A stretch of 64,000 nucleotides of DNA from Campylobacter showae (GCF_900699785.1 NZ_LR535679.1:434001-498000), one strand, 5' to 3'; positions 54,779-63,198 are shown, numbered from the stretch's first letter. Program-made: numbers and translations. The notes: generated from the sequence alone by a model not told the origin.

Positions 54779-56971
54779 CTACCTTTGCTCTCTTATTTCG
54801 GTGTTGGCGCTGTTAAAATCGTCCCTTCTCAAAGCCTCCTTGACACCTCTTGTTATTTGAGCCTTAAAGCTTTCAAGATCGAATTTGCCGTTATTTGAAT
54901 TAAGTAAAAAATCGCCGTTAAAGCTTATATTTATATTCGCTCCGCTTGCGGTAGCCGCTACTGCGGCGGCTTGCGGGGAGACGGGTTTAGACGCCGCGAA
55001 TAAGGTCTCTTTGGCCTTTATCGGCGCGCTTTGAGGCTCTTCGTCGTTAAACCAAGAAAAAGGATTATACCAAGCCGTTTCTTTACCATCTCCTATACCA
55101 AGAGCGTCTTTCGTCCAATTAGTAGCCGCTCCCAAGGCGTCGCCGATAGAGCTAACGGTATCTACGATCCACTGAAATTTCTCGCTGATCCAATCAAAAA
55201 AGCCTCCAAAGATAGATCTCCACCACTCTACTACCGAATCGAATATAGAGCTAAAGAAATTTGAAGTAGCCTCCCAATAGGGCTTTACGCTCTCCCAGAT
55301 ATTTTCAAAAAAGGTTTTTACCTTATCCCAGTTTTCTATAATCCATGCCGCGCCCGCTCCTAAAGCTACTACCAAAGCTCCGATACCGGTAGAGATGAGG
55401 GCTAGGCGCATTATTTTCATACCGGCCGCAGCCGCAATAGACGCGCCTCTTACCGCCGCCATAGTCGCCGCCCACGCTTTGCCAGCGGCGTTTGCTATCC
55501 AGGTAGCCGCTGCCGCGGCTTTCATGCGAGCAGCGGTGATCAAATACGCAGCGTTTAGCTTTAGGGTAGATAGATATTTGAGCTTAAATACCTCTTTTAG
55601 GAGGCTAAACGCCGTGCCCAGTATCTTGGCTTGTTGCCAAACTATACCTAAACTCCAAGCTAGAATTTTAACGGCCGGAGCCAAGGTCACGAAAGCCAAA
55701 AGACCGCCCGCTAGACCGAACACGAACTTAGATATTTCAGGGCGTTCTTTTATAAACCAAGACATACCGCTCGCGATAGAATTTAACGCCGAGGTTAGAA
55801 GTTTTAGCGTCGGCAAAAACGCTTCGCCTATAGATGAGCCTATATTTCTCCAGGCTTGCGCTAATCTTTCGAGGCTCGATTTGGTAGTGTTTAGCTTGAC
55901 TTGTAGCTCTTTTTGCATGCTTCCTACGGCTTCGTCCGAAAAAGCCATCTTCATATTGGCTTTAAAGGCATCCATATTCGTAATCAAGCCTGCGATTTCG
56001 TCGCTAAAATTTCCGCCCATCAAATCATAAAGCAGCCCCGCCTGAAGCTCTTTAGGTGCAGCGGCGATACGATCTAAAAACAGCGTCACGGCTCCCGCGG
56101 CGTCTTTACCGATGGCCGTTTTTAAATACCCAGCGTCAAGGCCTATGGTGGCTAGCGCTTCGTGAAATTTCTTGCCCTGATTATCCACGTTGGCCAGTCT
56201 GGTATAAAGAGAATTTAGCGATGTACCTACGACCGACGGGGCCTTGCCGGTACTTAGCATGCTTGCCGCGATCGCACTGGCGGCTTTTTCGTTTAGACCT
56301 AGCAGATTTGCGTTGCCCGCCGTTAAAGAGGTGGCAGTAAGTATATCGGCCGCGCCGGCGTTGGTAACTTTGTTGTCGAGCAAATTTACGACGTCGAAAA
56401 ACTCTTTTAGACCGTCTACCTTGTCTAGCTTAAAACCCACTTTCATATTGTTTGCGGCCGTAGCCACTTCGTCGGCGCTCATCTCAAACGCCGTAGAACC
56501 GGTAGCTAACAAGCGCGTATATTTCACTAGCTCTTCGCCTGCTAAGTTAATCTTTCCTCCGCCCGCGGCGATACTCGATAAATTTGAAAAACTTTCTCCG
56601 AGCTCGTTTGATAGCGTCTTCATCTCGTGCTTGAGTTTTAGTAGGTTCTCTTCGCTATCGTCTACGTATTTTTTGACGTTCGCAAAAGCGGCCTCGTCGT
56701 CTACGGCTAGTTTTACGGGCAACGCGAAGCCGGCCGCGCCGGCTAGTCTTGACTGCCAATTACTAAGCTCGCCGCCGATTTTTGAGATCTTAGAGTCGAT
56801 ACCAAGCTTCAAATCTTTTATTTTAGATATTTTTTCGTTTAGCCTGGTAACGTTTTTGCCGGCTTTTTCAAGGCTTGAAGATAAGGCATTGAGTTTCGAA
56901 ACGTTGCCGCTAAGCGCGCTAAACCCCGCCGTTTTAAGGCCGATAAAAATACCTATTTGAGTACTATCCAT
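54779..56971 (-). CDS. T: Phage tail tape-measure protein gpT
   Basis: A 730-residue protein that sets tail length. It has an N-terminal coiled coil (about 20-60) and a TP901-type tape-measure core (about 90-350; MKTLSNELGESFSNLSS, AASMLSTGKAPSVVGTSLN, DLMGGNFSDEI). Ala/Gly-rich membrane-like helices lie at about 405-540 (ISTGIGALVVALGAGAAW), and a Trp-rich segment (WDKVKTFFENIW) follows. Long reading frames on the other strand inside it are artefacts of composition. Confidence 0.92.
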   Translation of the reverse strand: MDSTQIGIFIGLKTAGFSALSGNVSKLNALSSSLEKAGKNVTRLNEKISKIKDLKLGIDSKISKIGGELSNWQSRLAGAAGFALPVKLAVDDEAAFANVKKYVDDSEENLLKLKHEMKTLSNELGESFSNLSSIAAGGGKINLAGEELVKYTRLLATGSTAFEMSADEVATAANNMKVGFKLDKVDGLKEFFDVVNLLDNKVTNAGAADILTATSLTAGNANLLGLNEKAASAIAASMLSTGKAPSVVGTSLNSLYTRLANVDNQGKKFHEALATIGLDAGYLKTAIGKDAAGAVTLFLDRIAAAPKELQAGLLYDLMGGNFSDEIAGLITNMDAFKANMKMAFSDEAVGSMQKELQVKLNTTKSSLERLAQAWRNIGSSIGEAFLPTLKLLTSALNSIASGMSWFIKERPEISKFVFGLAGGLLAFVTLAPAVKILAWSLGIVWQQAKILGTAFSLLKEVFKLKYLSTLKLNAAYLITAARMKAAAAATWIANAAGKAWAATMAAVRGASIAAAAGMKIMRLALISTGIGALVVALGAGAAWIIENWDKVKTFFENIWESVKPYWEATSNFFSSIFDSVVEWWRSIFGGFFDWISEKFQWIVDTVSSIGDALGAATNWTKDALGIGDGKETAWYNPFSWFNDEEPQSAPIKAKETLFAASKPVSPQAAAVAATASGANINISFNGDFLLNSNNGKFDLESFKAQITRGVKEALRRDDFNSANTEIREQR

Positions 56972-56985
56972 TTTTGCCCTTTTTC

Positions 56986-57014
56986 TTGACTTTTAAATTT
57001 TCGCGAGCTACAAT
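56986..57014 (+). promoter_or_regulatory. Consensus sigma-70 promoter for the 54-codon gene
   Basis: -35 TTGACT (56986-56991), 17-base spacer, -10 TACAAT (57009-57014). The ATG of the next gene begins 7 bases after the -10, so the transcript should begin at or next to its start codon. Confidence 0.65.
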
Positions 57015-57020
57015 AAAAAC

Positions 57021-57185
57021 ATGAAGACAAACATCGACTCTCAAAAAACCGACTTCGTAGAACTAGGCGTAAACCTAGGGATTATCATGGGGGCCTCTTT
57101 GTGGGCGTTTTTTGATATAAATCCTTTCGGCGTCATGATCGCTTGCGCTCTAGCCGGCGGCGCGATAGACGGCATAAGAAGCTAA
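57021..57185 (+). CDS. Small membrane protein expressed against the tail operon, probably leaderless
   Basis: A 54-residue protein, MKTNIDSQKTDFVELGVNLG onward, with one or two hydrophobic Gly/Ala-rich helices (about 17-33 and 36-50) and a C-terminal GGAIDGIRS. It lies on the strand opposite to the tail genes, in the gap between E' and T, and its stop overlaps the E' stop region by 4 bases. Its own near-consensus promoter suggests it is on in the lysogen. There is no Shine-Dalgarno, consistent with leaderless translation. No family recognised. Confidence 0.6.
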   Translation: MKTNIDSQKTDFVELGVNLGIIMGASLWAFFDINPFGVMIACALAGGAIDGIRS

Positions 57186-57582
57186 TAAGCGCTCTTTGCC
57201 TTTAAAATTTCTATCGCTATTTTTAAAAAATCCTCGTATTCGTCTACGTAAAACTCCATAATTTCATCAAACGAAAAATGAAGCGCGTGTCCTATTATCG
57301 CCACGCCCTCGCGAGTGTGGCCTACGCTAAAAAACCCGCTACCGCGCTAAGGATAAGCGAGCAGTCTTTAGCCTCTAGCTCCTCAAGCTCCGCTTCGCTC
57401 ATGCAAGTAAGGTTGCTAGCTAGCCTAAAGGTCAAATCGGCCTCATTGCTTCTGCCTGCGCTCATAGCAAAGCGAAGATCTTTGCCTTTTGGGTGCCTGA
57501 TTTTAACTTCGTTGCTGTCTGATAACGTAACGACGGTGTATTTGATGCCGTCTTGCTCGATGATTTCGTTTTTCTTGCTCAT
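57182..57582 (-). CDS. E': Phage tail assembly chaperone gpE+E' (-1 frameshift product)
   Basis: Reading gpE to the heptamer T-TTT-TTA (57334 down to 57328) and shifting to the -1 frame extends the protein by about 48 residues (SVGHTREGVAIIGHALHFSF and on to KAKSAY, stop at 57182). P2 makes gpE+E' from an equivalent slippery site. The extension has no start codon of its own and begins exactly where gpE stops. Confidence 0.8.
57322..57582 (-). CDS. E: Phage tail assembly protein gpE
   Basis: An 86-residue P2 gpE homologue lying between tail tube FII and tape measure T, with a C-terminal stretch SCSLILSAVAGFLA-like just before the stop. The last codons form the frameshift site used to make gpE+E'. 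Confidence 0.85.
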   Translation of the reverse strand: MSKKNEIIEQDGIKYTVVTLSDSNEVKIRHPKGKDLRFAMSAGRSNEADLTFRLASNLTCMSEAELEELEAKDCSLILSAVAGFLA

Positions 57583-57667
57583 TTTTATTCCTTTGATTTA
57601 AATTTAAGGGCCTTTAAAAGCCGTTTAATCTATCGGCGCAGCTCTCGTCGCCGATAGAAAATATTTA

Positions 57668-58183
57668 TTATTCGCCCAAATTTGAACGCACTTGAGATAA
57701 ATAATCTACCCCGCCTATCAGGCATATCATGTTCTCCACGTCAAACATGGCTAGCTGATTTTTTCCGATAGATATATCCATGAAATGCACGGCTAGCTTG
57801 ATGCTTACTTCCATCTCTTTACCGCTTTCAAAGCTTCCCGGGTCTATCTCGGTAATATCTCCCGTTACGGCCATAGAAAAAGGCTCTGGAGCGCCTTTGC
57901 CAGCTTGGAATATGCTAGCCTTAAATAAAAAAGGAATTCTGTTATTCCAAGTGTTGAGTCCATAGCCCAAGTATGTGTTCCTATCGAGCACGCTTAGCTT
58001 AAATTCCATTTCCACCGGTTTTATCGTTCCGCTTGCGAAATTACCGCCGAGTGCCCCTTTGGCTTCGATCGTCTCTTGCTCTATCTTTGGTATCGTGAGC
58101 GATTTAACTACGCCTAAATATCCTTGACCGTTTATAAAAGCGTTGGCCTCCTGTACCACCTGAGGTATCTGTCTTTTTACCAT
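57668..58183 (-). CDS. FII: Phage tail tube protein gpFII
   Basis: A 171-residue P2 FII homologue that polymerises into the inner tube. It starts MVKRQIPQVVQEANAFINGQ; the middle IEAKGALGGNFASGTIKPVE and DITEIDPGSFESGKEMEV are family-typical. It lies 10 bases downstream of FI. Confidence 0.92.
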   Translation of the reverse strand: MVKRQIPQVVQEANAFINGQGYLGVVKSLTIPKIEQETIEAKGALGGNFASGTIKPVEMEFKLSVLDRNTYLGYGLNTWNNRIPFLFKASIFQAGKGAPEPFSMAVTGDITEIDPGSFESGKEMEVSIKLAVHFMDISIGKNQLAMFDVENMICLIGGVDYLSQVRSNLGE

Positions 58184-58193
58184 TTTTTACTCC

Positions 58194-59357
58194 TTATTTG
58201 TTTAGCTCGTTCATAAGCGTTTCGCCGTATTTATCGACATAGATAAAATCAAGCGTAAGCTGTTTTACGACGGGGTTGTTTTGCATTCTGACGTCTAGGT
58301 AAAATTTGCCGTCCGTGATATTGGCCAGCGTATTTTTCTCGCTCCAGCTAAGTTCGTATCCGAGCAGTACTTTTGCCCCGACCAGACCGCGCAGTAGCTC
58401 GCTAACGCTTCTTTTGGCGTGATAGAGCTGGTCGGCTTTTTTGTCTATCGCAAACAGCACGCCTTTTTGGCAAGCCTGCGAAATACGGTCGAACACCCTG
58501 ACTCTTGCAAGGTCTTTCCATATAGTATCTTGATCGCTAGTCTCTCCGCCCCAAGCCCTAAAGCCGCTTTCTCTAATGACGGTAGAAATTTTAGCCGCCC
58601 TTAGCTCATCGGCCGTGCAAGTTTCTCCAAGCTCGAAATCTACGTCTATTTCCGTACCCGAAACTCCTATCATTACTCTGTTTGAGTAGCTGTCGCTATA
58701 TCCAAACTCGCTTGCGCCGTCCGTATGAGCTATCATTCCGGCTATTCTCGCGCTTTGCCCCTCATAGACGTAAGCGCTCGTTTCATCGTCCCAAACCTTG
58801 ACGTTAGGATACGCTGCAACGAGCCTTCTAGTGCCGAAATCCCCCATCTTTACTATCGCTGCGGCCGCATCCTGGGCTTTTAGATCTACGATGCCGGTCG
58901 CTTTTAGTCTGGTGGCCACTTTTTCTATCTCGCCCTTTACGGCGTCTTCGTTGCTAAATCCCGGCGCTATGATTAGATTAGGGTTATACCCGAAGCGGGA
59001 TTTTGCTTTGGTTAGCTCTGATATAGCCTTTTTACACTCGGTAATCTCGTCGTTCGTATCGCTATCGTCGTCTTTTGTAAATACGCTTAAAATTATTTGA
59101 GTATTTACGGCCTGATCTTCAATGCCTTTTAAAGCCCTATAAATCGAGCCCTTTTTAAAAGCTTGGCTCGCGTCCTTTTTGGCTTTGTATTTTGCCTCTA
59201 ACGCTTCAAGCGCCTTTGTCGTCGTCATGAAAAAATGTAGGCCGTTATCTAGGACCTCCTCGTATCCGGCGATTCCTATGGGCGTAACGCTTTCTACGCT
59301 GATGGGTCTTGCGGCCTCGGCTGAAATGGTTACGTTTACTCCGAACTTTGCTGCCAT
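58194..59357 (-). CDS. FI: Phage contractile tail sheath protein gpFI
   Basis: A 387-residue sheath protein. It starts MAAKFGVNVTISAEAARPIS and has the sheath motif block RLVAAYPNVKVWDD, VAGMIAHTDG-like RIAGMIAHTDGASEFGYS and FRAWGGETSDQDTIWKDLARVRVFD (given in part). Presence of FI with FII shows the tail is contractile (Myoviridae morphology). Confidence 0.94.
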   Translation of the reverse strand: MAAKFGVNVTISAEAARPISVESVTPIGIAGYEEVLDNGLHFFMTTTKALEALEAKYKAKKDASQAFKKGSIYRALKGIEDQAVNTQIILSVFTKDDDSDTNDEITECKKAISELTKAKSRFGYNPNLIIAPGFSNEDAVKGEIEKVATRLKATGIVDLKAQDAAAAIVKMGDFGTRRLVAAYPNVKVWDDETSAYVYEGQSARIAGMIAHTDGASEFGYSDSYSNRVMIGVSGTEIDVDFELGETCTADELRAAKISTVIRESGFRAWGGETSDQDTIWKDLARVRVFDRISQACQKGVLFAIDKKADQLYHAKRSVSELLRGLVGAKVLLGYELSWSEKNTLANITDGKFYLDVRMQNNPVVKQLTLDFIYVDKYGETLMNELNK

Positions 59358-59368
59358 ACTATCTCCTT

Positions 59369-59782
59369 TTAAAATTTGTTGATGATTTCTGCCTGAAATT
59401 CTTTTTTGAATGTCAGCTCTATAAAAGCTTCCAGCGCTCTTTTGCTGTCGCTAACTCCGTATTCGTCCGCCTTGTTTCCAAGCAAGATGCACCCCTGCGT
59501 ATCTTTTGGGACGTTGCCGCTATGGATGAGTATGCATCTATCTTTCGGCACTTTTTCGTTAAAAAGCAATGGCAAAAGCCTTTGAAATTTGTCGCTTTCA
59601 TGCCAGGTTGTTTGATAAACTCCTGCCGGTATCCGCTTATCGCGGCCTCGCTCTACGGTATCAGGACCCGCGGGCTCGAGCGTAAAGCCCTCTAGCAGCA
59701 CGCGCCTATCTTGCGAAACTAGGCGAAATCTGCCTATCGTGCCGTCATAAATCTCTTTAATCCTCTCGACTATCAGCTTCAT
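59369..59782 (-). CDS. DUF5675-type protein, possible endolysin
   Basis: A 137-residue protein with the block ILIHSGNVPKDTQGCILLG (His then Gly-Cys), similar in pattern to the His...Ser-Gly-Cys site of L,D-peptidase folds. The DUF5675 family is common in phages and is thought to act on the cell wall. A 26-codon single-TM gene lies just upstream, so the pair may be a lysis cassette. Starts with ATG after GGGAG. Confidence 0.7.
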   Translation of the reverse strand: MKLIVERIKEIYDGTIGRFRLVSQDRRVLLEGFTLEPAGPDTVERGRDKRIPAGVYQTTWHESDKFQRLLPLLFNEKVPKDRCILIHSGNVPKDTQGCILLGNKADEYGVSDSKRALEAFIELTFKKEFQAEIINKF

Positions 59783-59792
59783 TTTTGCTCCC

Positions 59793-59873
59793 CTATTTGA
59801 TTAAATTTATCATTGCGGCCACGATCAATATAGCCGCCGCAATGATTGCGAATTTCTTTGTTGACGCGTTCAC
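59793..59873 (-). CDS. 26-residue single-TM peptide, possible holin-like
   Basis: GTG start overlapping the preceding stop (GTGA), reading MNASTKKFAIIAAAILIVAA then MINLIK and stop. It has a Lys-containing N-terminus and one hydrophobic helix. It is translationally coupled to the gene before it and 10 bases ahead of the DUF5675 gene. Too small to assign by family; holin/pinholin-like by size and position. Confidence 0.5.
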   Translation of the reverse strand: MNASTKKFAIIAAAILIVAAMINLIK

Positions 59874-60502
59874 TCTTTGACCCTTTTCAGCGGATGAAAC
59901 GCCCAAACAGTCTTTAGCACCTTTTTATCGCCGTCTTCGATAAATTCGTGCCAATTTTCTGGATTTGCACCGGCTATGTCCATGAGTTTCCAGCCGACGT
60001 AAATGCGGCAATAAAAGCCGCTTAAAAAGCCCGTGTATCTTATCTCGCGGTAGTAGCCAAATCTCCTCCTGCCGTCTTTGAGGCGGCACTCTACCTTGCA
60101 AAAACCACTTTTGCATCCTTTGTTTTGCGTGATAAGCACGTCGCCATCCGTAACTACGCTAGCGGGCTCTACGTCGTCCATCTTAACGCCTAGGTATTTG
60201 CTTGAAAAATACCCTATGCGGTTTCTATATAGCCAGCAAAGGCGCGCGAAGTACGTGCGGTTTTTAGGAGGCGGGAAGTGATCCCGTCTCCACCCGCCGT
60301 CGCCGTTTATGGCCGCGTTTTGCCCGTCGTAATAGTCGTTTGCGTCCTCGAACCATCTGGCCCATTTCGGAAGACGATCGTCGCTAGGCTTCGTAAAAGC
60401 TAGAGCTATGGGCACTACTACGAAAGAGGCTATCTCAAGCGGAAGCTCGATAGCGATATTTTTTGAAATTTGTAAAATTTCTTTATTGTTTAGTCTTCTC
60501 AT
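59870..60502 (-). CDS. Prophage protein of unknown function with N-terminal hydrophobic helix
   Basis: A 210-residue protein with a hydrophobic segment (about 19-36: PLEIASFVVVPIALAF), a WARWFEDANDYYDGQN block, and a basic middle (KNRTYFARLCWLYRNRIGYF). I do not recognise the family; similar-looking proteins accompany lysis regions of other phages. ATG overlaps the stop of the small Cys-rich gene upstream (ATGA). Confidence 0.65.
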   Translation of the reverse strand: MRRLNNKEILQISKNIAIELPLEIASFVVVPIALAFTKPSDDRLPKWARWFEDANDYYDGQNAAINGDGGWRRDHFPPPKNRTYFARLCWLYRNRIGYFSSKYLGVKMDDVEPASVVTDGDVLITQNKGCKSGFCKVECRLKDGRRRFGYYREIRYTGFLSGFYCRIYVGWKLMDIAGANPENWHEFIEDGDKKVLKTVWAFHPLKRVKE

Positions 60503-60648
60503 TTTTGTCCTTTTGTTTTTTCTTCTTGCTTTGATTCGTTTTCTTCCGTTTGATACTTTGGGCTAGCAGGGCAGCCGTCCCAAGTGCAATTGTCCTGCTT
60601 ATCCAGCTTACTTGAGCAAATTTCGCAGCGTTTAGCTTTCTTTTTCAT
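60499..60648 (-). CDS. 49-residue Cys-rich (zinc-ribbon-like) protein
   Basis: Reads MKKKAKRCEICSSKLDKQDN followed by CTWDGCPASP and a charged Lys/Glu tail. Cys8, Cys11, Cys21 and Cys26 could bind zinc. It has a very strong Shine-Dalgarno, AGGAGGAG, and its stop overlaps the next ATG (ATGA), so it is very likely a real gene despite its size. Confidence 0.65.
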   Translation of the reverse strand: MKKKAKRCEICSSKLDKQDNCTWDGCPASPKYQTEENESKQEEKTKGQK

Positions 60649-60649
60649 A

Positions 60650-61054
60650 TTACTCCTCCTTTTCTAAAGCTTGTTTTTGAGCTAAGAGTTCTTTATACTC
60701 TTCCCTTAGCTCCGGCAGAACTCTATCATTACCGATAAGAATTGCATGTCGTATATAACCTTCAACTTCTTCAATCTGCTCTTGTACTTCCATTAAAGCT
60801 TGCTCGGCTTTCTCTTCTAAAGAGAGCTCCTCAAAAGCATAAAAGATTCTATAGCTAGTAGAAGTTTCCTCAGTTTTCATTACAAGCTTTTTACCTTGTT
60901 CAGTATGTTCAGGGATAGCTTCTTCAATTACCTTTTTATATCCGTTCTTTAATAAATCTTCTTCACTAAGAAAAGATACGTACATGAGCCCGTCGTTCGT
61001 TTCTATGAGTTCAAGCTCTTGAATTTGCTTTGTTTTGGTATCGTATAGTTTCAT
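60650..61054 (-). CDS. Probable tail-fibre assembly or accessory protein
   Basis: A 134-residue acidic, helical protein (MKLYDTKTKQIQELELIETN onward; coiled coil about 80-132 ending LLAQKQALEKEE). It lies downstream of the tail fibre where P2 has gpG, the fibre chaperone. Base composition is visibly more A/T-rich than the structural genes around it, as expected for a swapped host-range cassette. Family not recognised. Confidence 0.6.
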   Translation of the reverse strand: MKLYDTKTKQIQELELIETNDGLMYVSFLSEEDLLKNGYKKVIEEAIPEHTEQGKKLVMKTEETSTSYRIFYAFEELSLEEKAEQALMEVQEQIEEVEGYIRHAILIGNDRVLPELREEYKELLAQKQALEKEE

Positions 61055-61056
61055 TT

Positions 61057-61464
61057 TTACTCCTCTACTTCTATTTTGATGCTGTAGAAATTTACGTGAC
61101 GGCCGTTATTTACGACGCAGCGTCTTTGTATTTTTATACTAGTATCGTTTAGAATTTCTATTTTGACGTATAGAGTGCAATACTCTTCGCCATTGTCGTT
61201 TCGATACGCCTTATGTGCCGCGCCGTTAGAGCCCAGAAAGTCGCCCAGCGGATATGCTACCGATCTGGTATTGCTACCGTTGCCCGGTATTTCTTGAATG
61301 GTAGTGATCTTTAGCTTGCTTATTTCCTTTATGTTGCCTTTTACGGATATTTGGTCGGTATATACCTGCCCGCCGCCGTCGAAGTATCTAGACGCGGTTT
61401 CGGAGAAAAGGACGTCGGCTTTTTGGTATATCTGTTTTTGAATTCCTATTAGCATATACCACAT
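61057..61464 (-). CDS. Phage protein downstream of the tail fibre, unknown function
   Basis: A 135-residue protein starting MWYMLIGIQKQIYQKADVLF. It is beta-rich with no signal peptide (RSVAYPLGDFLGSNGAAHKA, EEYCTLYVKIEIL). The ATG at 61462-61464 overlaps the tail-fibre stop (ATGA). A longer in-frame reading would overlap the fibre gene by about 90 bases and is not preferred. Possibly a fibre-tip or fibre-associated protein by position. Confidence 0.6.
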   Translation of the reverse strand: MWYMLIGIQKQIYQKADVLFSETASRYFDGGGQVYTDQISVKGNIKEISKLKITTIQEIPGNGSNTRSVAYPLGDFLGSNGAAHKAYRNDNGEEYCTLYVKIEILNDTSIKIQRRCVVNNGRHVNFYSIKIEVEE

Positions 61465-62663
61465 CACACTCGTCCTATACTGATATATCCGTCGTGCCAG
61501 ACGAAATACGCAAAGGTTTCCGTCGCTTGGAGGTTTGTCGGCGTTGTTCTCCACTTGATGTTTGAGGCGTACCCCGTTATATTCGCAGCAGCATTGCTTA
61601 TAGCAATTACCCCGCTTTGGCCTCTCACGCCGTTAGCTAGCGTTAGCACGCCTTTGCTCGTCAAGGTTATTTCGAAGTTATCGGCCTTTGAAAGATCTAG
61701 AGTTGCGCTGTTGCCGGTGAGGATCGAGGAAGATAGATGGGCGGCGCTTATCCCGCCGTTGGCGTCCCTCAAGACCGCCGTATTAGGGTAAGCCCCTATA
61801 GTTAATTCAGAGGTCACTATCGCCCAACCTACATTAGTGTTATCAGAGATACTCCCATTAAATCCGAATTTAAATATCGTAGCCGACCCCTTACTGTGCC
61901 AATAAATATCACATTCGTTTCCCATTTTGATAACATGCACAAAACCATAAGGGGAAGGGTTATTACTGCCTTGTATTGAGATAGAGTACCAATACCATCC
62001 AGCATCTATTTTTCGCCAAAAACCGACGTTACTATAATCTCCCTGAGGCAAAGCCACATTAGGTACGGCTTGCCCAAATCTAGCAAAGCTTGAGCTATCG
62101 AAACCGTCTAGTTTATCAGCATCCAGTCCGCTTCCAGCTCCCATGTTTCCTGAAGACCAAACTGTGCCATCTACTGCCGGCATTGTTAAGATTTTGGGTG
62201 AACCATTCATGTCTGGTTGCAGTATTCTTATGTTTTGTACTCCTCTTTGGGGTGAATAAACATCGATTGCACTGTCTATGAACCCCGAGATCGGTGCGGC
62301 TTTTAGCCTTAGCTCTCCGCCCTCGTTATTTGAGCTTGAACTTCTACCCGCTCCGATGTCTCCGGTAAAGTACTGGATTTGGGTACTATCTAGTTTTGCA
62401 AAGCTTGAGCTATCAAGCCCGTCTAGTTTGTCCGCATCCAATCCGCTATCCGTTCCGTCTATTTTTTTGATTTCTTCAAAGATTTTTGCAGGCGTTAGCG
62501 CGTCCACTTTTTCTTTGAGGTAGCTAGTGCGGTTTGCCAGCTGTTTTGCTTGCTTGTTGCTTATACCGTCTACCCCGCCTACGACGGGGTCGGTTACCTC
62601 GATTTGATATACGCCTTCTTCCCATCTGTTTTCTTCTTTTACGTTAGCCACTGTATACTCCAT
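61464..62663 (-). CDS. H: Phage tail fibre protein (H-like)
   Basis: A 399-residue fibre. N-terminal baseplate-attachment region (GVDGISNKQAKQLANRTSYL) is followed by two copies of SGLDADKLDG(L/F)DSSSFA (about residues 73-90 and 179-196), a repeat common in phage fibres. A receptor-facing C-terminal half includes a pyocin-knob-like stretch (VALPQGDYSNVGFWRKIDAG, then GWYWYS). The C-terminal half is more A/T-rich than the rest. It overlaps gene I by 20 bases. Confidence 0.85.
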   Translation of the reverse strand: MEYTVANVKEENRWEEGVYQIEVTDPVVGGVDGISNKQAKQLANRTSYLKEKVDALTPAKIFEEIKKIDGTDSGLDADKLDGLDSSSFAKLDSTQIQYFTGDIGAGRSSSSNNEGGELRLKAAPISGFIDSAIDVYSPQRGVQNIRILQPDMNGSPKILTMPAVDGTVWSSGNMGAGSGLDADKLDGFDSSSFARFGQAVPNVALPQGDYSNVGFWRKIDAGWYWYSISIQGSNNPSPYGFVHVIKMGNECDIYWHSKGSATIFKFGFNGSISDNTNVGWAIVTSELTIGAYPNTAVLRDANGGISAAHLSSSILTGNSATLDLSKADNFEITLTSKGVLTLANGVRGQSGVIAISNAAANITGYASNIKWRTTPTNLQATETFAYFVWHDGYISIGRV

Positions 62664-63198
62664 AATTGAATTGATCGTTATACTTTATTTGCCCGTTATA
62701 CGTTACGCTATTAGCCGAATATTCTATGGCTACTAGCGTACATCTTACGGGCGCCGCGCTTTTTGCCGCATCGCTTATTTGTTTTGCTTTTTTCTTTGAG
62801 AGCGGTACGCTAGCGATGATCGAATACTCCGCCCAGTGGGAGTTTGAACCGTAAAATCTACTTCTATCGTGTTTTATGCTTCCGTTATATTTTTGTCCCA
62901 AATTTCCTTCCACTATTATCGCGCCGCTATCTATTGCATGAACCGCCTTTTTTACGGCGTAAAAAGTACCGCTATAGTAGTGAATCTTAAAAGCTTCCTT
63001 TATTAGGCCCCTAGCGCCCGTTTCGCCAAGCCCCTCTATATCCACGTCGTAGCTTTGAGCCAGTATAGGCAAAAGAGAAGCCGGGCAAGAGTCGGCCAGT
63101 ATATTTATCGCTCCCAAATCCAGATTATCAAGCCTTACTCCAAACAGCTCGTCAAATTTCTTGTCGAATTTACTTTTGTGATTCGGCAGCAAGTTCAT
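62644..63198 (-). CDS. I: Phage baseplate/tail protein gpI
   Basis: A 184-residue P2 gpI homologue: FDELFGVRLDNLDLGAINIL near the N-terminus, LLPILAQSYDVDIEGLGETG, and a C-terminal beta-rich tail. It overlaps J by 4 bases and H by 20. Confidence 0.88.
   Translation of the reverse strand: MNLLPNHKSKFDKKFDELFGVRLDNLDLGAINILADSCPASLLPILAQSYDVDIEGLGETGARGLIKEAFKIHYYSGTFYAVKKAVHAIDSGAIIVEGNLGQKYNGSIKHDRSRFYGSNSHWAEYSIIASVPLSKKKAKQISDAAKSAAPVRCTLVAIEYSANSVTYNGQIKYNDQFNYGVYSG

Noticed and set aside
55395..56960. Two long plus-strand frames (211 and 238 codons) inside the tape-measure gene
   Set aside because: Composition artefacts antisense to an Ala/Lys/Glu-rich helical protein; no start signals.
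61465..61554. 30-codon N-terminal extension of the gene downstream of the tail fibre
   Set aside because: It would overlap the fibre gene by about 90 bases with no ribosome-binding site; the ATG at 61464 is coupled by an ATGA overlap.
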